DNA of 54,829 nt, from contig CALRBA010000005.1 of NCBI GenBank assembly GCA_943353835.1, positions 1 to 54,829 of the forward strand. Direction: 5' to 3'. Numbering within the stretch: position 1 is the stretch's first letter; the number at the start of each line of letters is the position of its first letter. Origin of the DNA: Candidatus Nomurabacteria bacterium (lineage in GTDB: Bacteria > Patescibacteriota > Minisyncoccia > Phycocordibacterales > Phycocordibacteraceae). Position numbers and translations under genes: made by a program. Positions 52,455 through 54,829 of the stretch are shown here, piece by piece. The notes beneath the pieces were generated by a model. The model did not search any database and was not told where the DNA came from. It saw only the letters and a list, made by a program, of their open reading frames with translations.

Positions 52455-53326
52455 TGTTTCGCCAGCTGATAGAATTCTCCGGCAATTTGGCTTCCGCGCT
52501 CATCTGGAGCAGGATCGCTGTGTGGAACTACATGTTCGCGGTGATACAAAGTCGCAATAATTTCCGGTTTTTTGGCTAGGTCAATTTTTTTGCGCCACTC
52601 GTCTACGAGCGATCGAATGAACGCAGCTGAAAAGAAAATATTGTGTCTCGGTTGGGCTACGTATCTGTATAGATAAATTCGTGCGCCATCATTAAGCGTC
52701 TTGAATGGCAGTGCTTTATCGTCTGGGTTTGGGTTATAGAGACCTTTTTTGATGAGGTTGTTTGCGGTAGCTAACTTTACTTGTGCAATACCCACTGAAG
52801 CATCTCTGCCGACGAATCCTCCTTTAATAGCGTCAATAATTGGTTCGAATGGGAGCAAACGCGCAGTCTCGTCCACCATTATCGCGCCAAGGAGGTATGG
52901 ATCTATACTAAACCGGCGAGCAGCGTCAAGGATATCTTCACGTCGATGAACTATTCTATTTTTTACATCTGCTGTCAATATAGATAACGCATACCCAACA
53001 GGTCTGATGATTACCTGTCCTTTTTGAAGCGAAGATGCGTATGCTTCGACGTATCTGCTTAGTGGCTGGGAATCAACCGCAACACCTTGTGCATACAAAA
53101 GAAGATTCTTGAAGGGGGTGGCGATTTTCTCGAATTGCTCCAATTTTGGTACGCTCGCTTTGGTACGAATATACGCTCCTGTTTTCCTTTCAACTACATA
53201 CGTACCCGCAACATCCCCTCGGCGTACGGCTTTAATAGCTTCTGCAAGCGACAGAGTTTGCAATTCTTTCGAGACAAATGCCAGATTTTTACCACGAGTA
53301 TCCGTTACTACGAGTACAAATTTCAT
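52436..53326 (-). CDS. DUF3892-like N-terminus fused to lysozyme/transglycosylase-like domain
   Basis: SLAEAIKAVRRGDVAGTYVVERKTGAYIRTKASV; DPYLLGAIMVDETARLLPFE...ASVGIAQVKLATANNLI. Confidence 0.55.
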   Translation of the reverse strand: MKFVLVVTDTRGKNLAFVSKELQTLSLAEAIKAVRRGDVAGTYVVERKTGAYIRTKASVPKLEQFEKIATPFKNLLLYAQGVAVDSQPLSRYVEAYASSLQKGQVIIRPVGYALSILTADVKNRIVHRREDILDAARRFSIDPYLLGAIMVDETARLLPFEPIIDAIKGGFVGRDASVGIAQVKLATANNLIKKGLYNPNPDDKALPFKTLNDGARIYLYRYVAQPRHNIFFSAAFIRSLVDEWRKKIDLAKKPEIIATLYHREHVVPHSDPAPDERGSQIAGEFYQLAKQWLQGL

Positions 53327-53370
53327 GCCATGAGCATACCATGCAAAAAATCTTGATTTGCGGGCCTACA

Positions 53371-53430
53371 AAGCCTGGGATGGAACACCATTGAGGGGAC
53401 CATCCTGAAGTAGAAGGGAGTGTTTGGAAT
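53371..53430 (+). repeat. 60-nt direct repeat copy A, upstream of the NYN gene
   Basis: aagcctgggatggaacaccattgaggggaccatcctgaagtagaagggagtgtttggaat. Confidence 0.93.
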
Positions 53431-53456
53431 GCATAACTGAGTGTTATGATTTGACC

Positions 53457-53954
53457 ATGGTACATCAAGGAAGTAATGTCGCGTACATTGACGGCGCGAA
53501 TCTCCATAATGGGGTCAAAAGTCTTTCGTGGGGTTTCGATTATAAACGATTTCGTGTATGGCTTCGGGAGAAATACGCGGTGGAACAGGCGTATCTATTT
53601 ATTGGGATGATGCCAAAGTATGCAGAACTCTATACGAGATTGCAAGAACAAGGCTACACGCTCGTATTCAAAGATGTTATCTATGACGGCAATGGGAAAG
53701 CGAAAGGGAATTGCGATGCAGACCTTGTCGTTGCCGCTATGCAAGATGCGTACGAAAATAAGTTTGATAGTGCAGTGCTTGTTTCGAGCGATGGCGATTA
53801 TGCTCCACTGGTGAAGTTTCTAATTGCGAAAGAAAAGATGCTGGCGGTCGTCTCGCCATACGAAACACAAAAATGTTCAGTTCTGTTGAAACGATCGGGA
53901 GTGAAGATTGCTTATATCGCGGACCAGAAGAATATTCTGAAGGTTATAAAATGA
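53457..53954 (+). CDS. NYN domain (LabA/DUF88-like) putative nuclease
   Basis: VAYIDGANLHNGVKSL...KDVIYDGNGKAKGNCDADLVVAAMQDAYENKFDSAVLVSSDGDYAPLVKFL. Confidence 0.9.
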   Translation: MVHQGSNVAYIDGANLHNGVKSLSWGFDYKRFRVWLREKYAVEQAYLFIGMMPKYAELYTRLQEQGYTLVFKDVIYDGNGKAKGNCDADLVVAAMQDAYENKFDSAVLVSSDGDYAPLVKFLIAKEKMLAVVSPYETQKCSVLLKRSGVKIAYIADQKNILKVIK

Positions 53955-53995
53955 AAAGCCCCCAATGAGGACGAGCCTCATCAGGGTCTTTCCGT
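53953..53995. terminator. bidirectional terminator-like hairpin
   Basis: aaaagcccccaatgaggacgagcctcatcagggtcttt. Confidence 0.7.
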
Positions 53996-54054
53996 AGGGA
54001 TGCATATACTATACACCATAGCGACGGCTCGGCAAGGTTGTCCACAGGCGTGCG

Positions 54055-54114
54055 AAGCCTGGGATGGAACACGATTGAGAGGACTATTCTGAAGTGGAAG
54101 GGAGTGTTTGGAAT
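54055..54114 (+). repeat. 60-nt direct repeat copy B, upstream of the small hypothetical gene
   Basis: aagcctgggatggaacacgattgagaggactattctgaagtggaagggagtgtttggaat; 55 of 60 identical to copy A. Confidence 0.93.
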
Positions 54115-54138
54115 TTTCCAGACTGCTATAATTGCATC

Positions 54139-54414
54139 ATGGAAAGAATCCCAGTATCGAAGGAAGCAGGTATATCTTCCAAGGAATTACGCGAAAAAGC
54201 CGCGATTCTCGAAAGTATTAATTGTTGGGTCGTGCCCAAAGCCGAATTAATCCTCGTTCTTGCTGGATTGAAGCCTGTAACCGACCTCCATCTATTTAAA
54301 AATAACGAAGATTCAGAATCTGTTAAAAAGAAAATCACTGACGCTGGGCTTGTGTACAAAGAGTTCGACTCCGCTTGGACGGATGTGAAAAATAACTCAG
54401 TAAACACAAGCTAG
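54139..54414 (+). CDS. small hypothetical protein (91 aa)
   Basis: MERIPVSKEAGISSKELREKAAILESINCWVVPKAELILVLAGLKP...; preceded by TATAAT and repeat B. Confidence 0.7.
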   Translation: MERIPVSKEAGISSKELREKAAILESINCWVVPKAELILVLAGLKPVTDLHLFKNNEDSESVKKKITDAGLVYKEFDSAWTDVKNNSVNTS

Positions 54415-54573
54415 AAAAAATCGGTGGCCCACCAGGACCGCGATTACGCTTATCGAAGCTTACAGCTTCAGTACACCTTGCGGGCATTTTGCTTCAGGAA
54501 ATCTCAAAATGCGCTCGCAAGGTTTCCGATTCCTGGACGCACGTCTCTCAGACGTGCTTGGGCCCGCAGCGCA

Positions 54574-54599
54574 AAACCGCTCTTGCGAGCGGCTTTGCT
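54574..54599 (-). terminator. intrinsic terminator-like hairpin downstream of tRNA-Trp
   Basis: Reverse strand gccgctc-gcaa-gagcggttttgc. Confidence 0.65.
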
Positions 54600-54603
54600 T
54601 ATG

Positions 54604-54674
54604 CGGGCCCACCAGGAATCGGACCTGGACTGTCGCTTTTGGAGAGCGATGTACTACCACTATACGATGGACCC
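54604..54674 (-). tRNA. tRNA-Trp(CCA)
   Basis: Reverse strand gggtccatcgtatagtggtagtacatcgctctCCAaaagcgacagtccaggtccgattcctggtgggccc. Confidence 0.9.
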
Positions 54675-54749
54675 GTGTAGACAGCGTAGCAGATATGAGA
54701 GAGGTGGAAAAGCCGACACAAATAGAGCAGAGGGCGGTATGATATAGAT

Positions 54750-54829
54750 ATGCGTTCTCGTATATCTCTATTCGCGCTTCTACTCGTGGTGAGTTCGTTC
54801 GTGTTGCCTCTCGTCGCTCACGCTGGCAT
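54750..54829 (+). CDS. start of a secreted protein (truncated by window end)
   Basis: MRSRISLFALLLVVSSFVLPLVAHAG... signal peptide with AHA cleavage-like motif. Confidence 0.6.
   Translation, partial: MRSRISLFALLLVVSSFVLPLVAHAG

Noticed and set aside
54424-54747. 107-aa ORF across the tRNA-Trp region
   Set aside because: Reads through hairpins and the antisense of a tRNA; no protein-like features.
1-54829. CRISPR arrays, prophage, restriction-modification or other canonical defence islands
   Set aside because: No regularly spaced direct repeats and no recognisable cas, phage structural, or R-M genes found on either strand.

Overview
54.8 kb bacterial chromosome segment, densely packed. It has about 45 supportable CDSs on both strands, 11 tRNA genes, RNase P RNA and many rho-independent-like hairpins. 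Gene content (short ValS and IF-2, Cys-less bL33, tandem T4SS-pilin-like 2-TM proteins, DUF2914, class II RNR) suggests a Patescibacteria/CPR lineage, possibly Parcubacteria-like; this is inference only, since no search was run. Housekeeping genes include nrdJ-like, murJ, lepA, valS, tsaD, rlmB-like, trxB, ftsZ, ftsA, ybeY, rpsU, lepB, pth, S1-domain protein, gyrA, murI, rbfA, infB, cysteine desulfurase, clpB and rpmG. The most unusual layer is small palindromic elements. (a) A family with core ACAAGGTTTAACCTTGT sits at gene stop codons, inside tsaD, and on both sides of a REP-type (RAYT/Y1) transposase. That transposase separates the intact gyrA 3' end from a second, synonymously diverged copy of gyrA's last 12 codons plus stop. 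(b) A second RAYT has its own pair of 15-bp palindromes (TAAGGTGWCACCTTA). (c) Several in-frame hairpin insertions resembling Rickettsia palindromic elements lie inside essential genes (tsaD, a cysteine desulfurase, valS, a DUF192 gene, ybeY, ftsZ, lepA) and in RNase P RNA. The RNase P and DUF192 copies form a 29-nt family with compensatory base changes. Other points of interest are a six-gene T4SS-pilin-like array with a duplicated 46-nt leader, a 60-nt direct repeat preceding two neighbouring genes (NYN nuclease and a small hypothetical), a degenerate HisRS-like protein and a degenerate trypsin-like protein.
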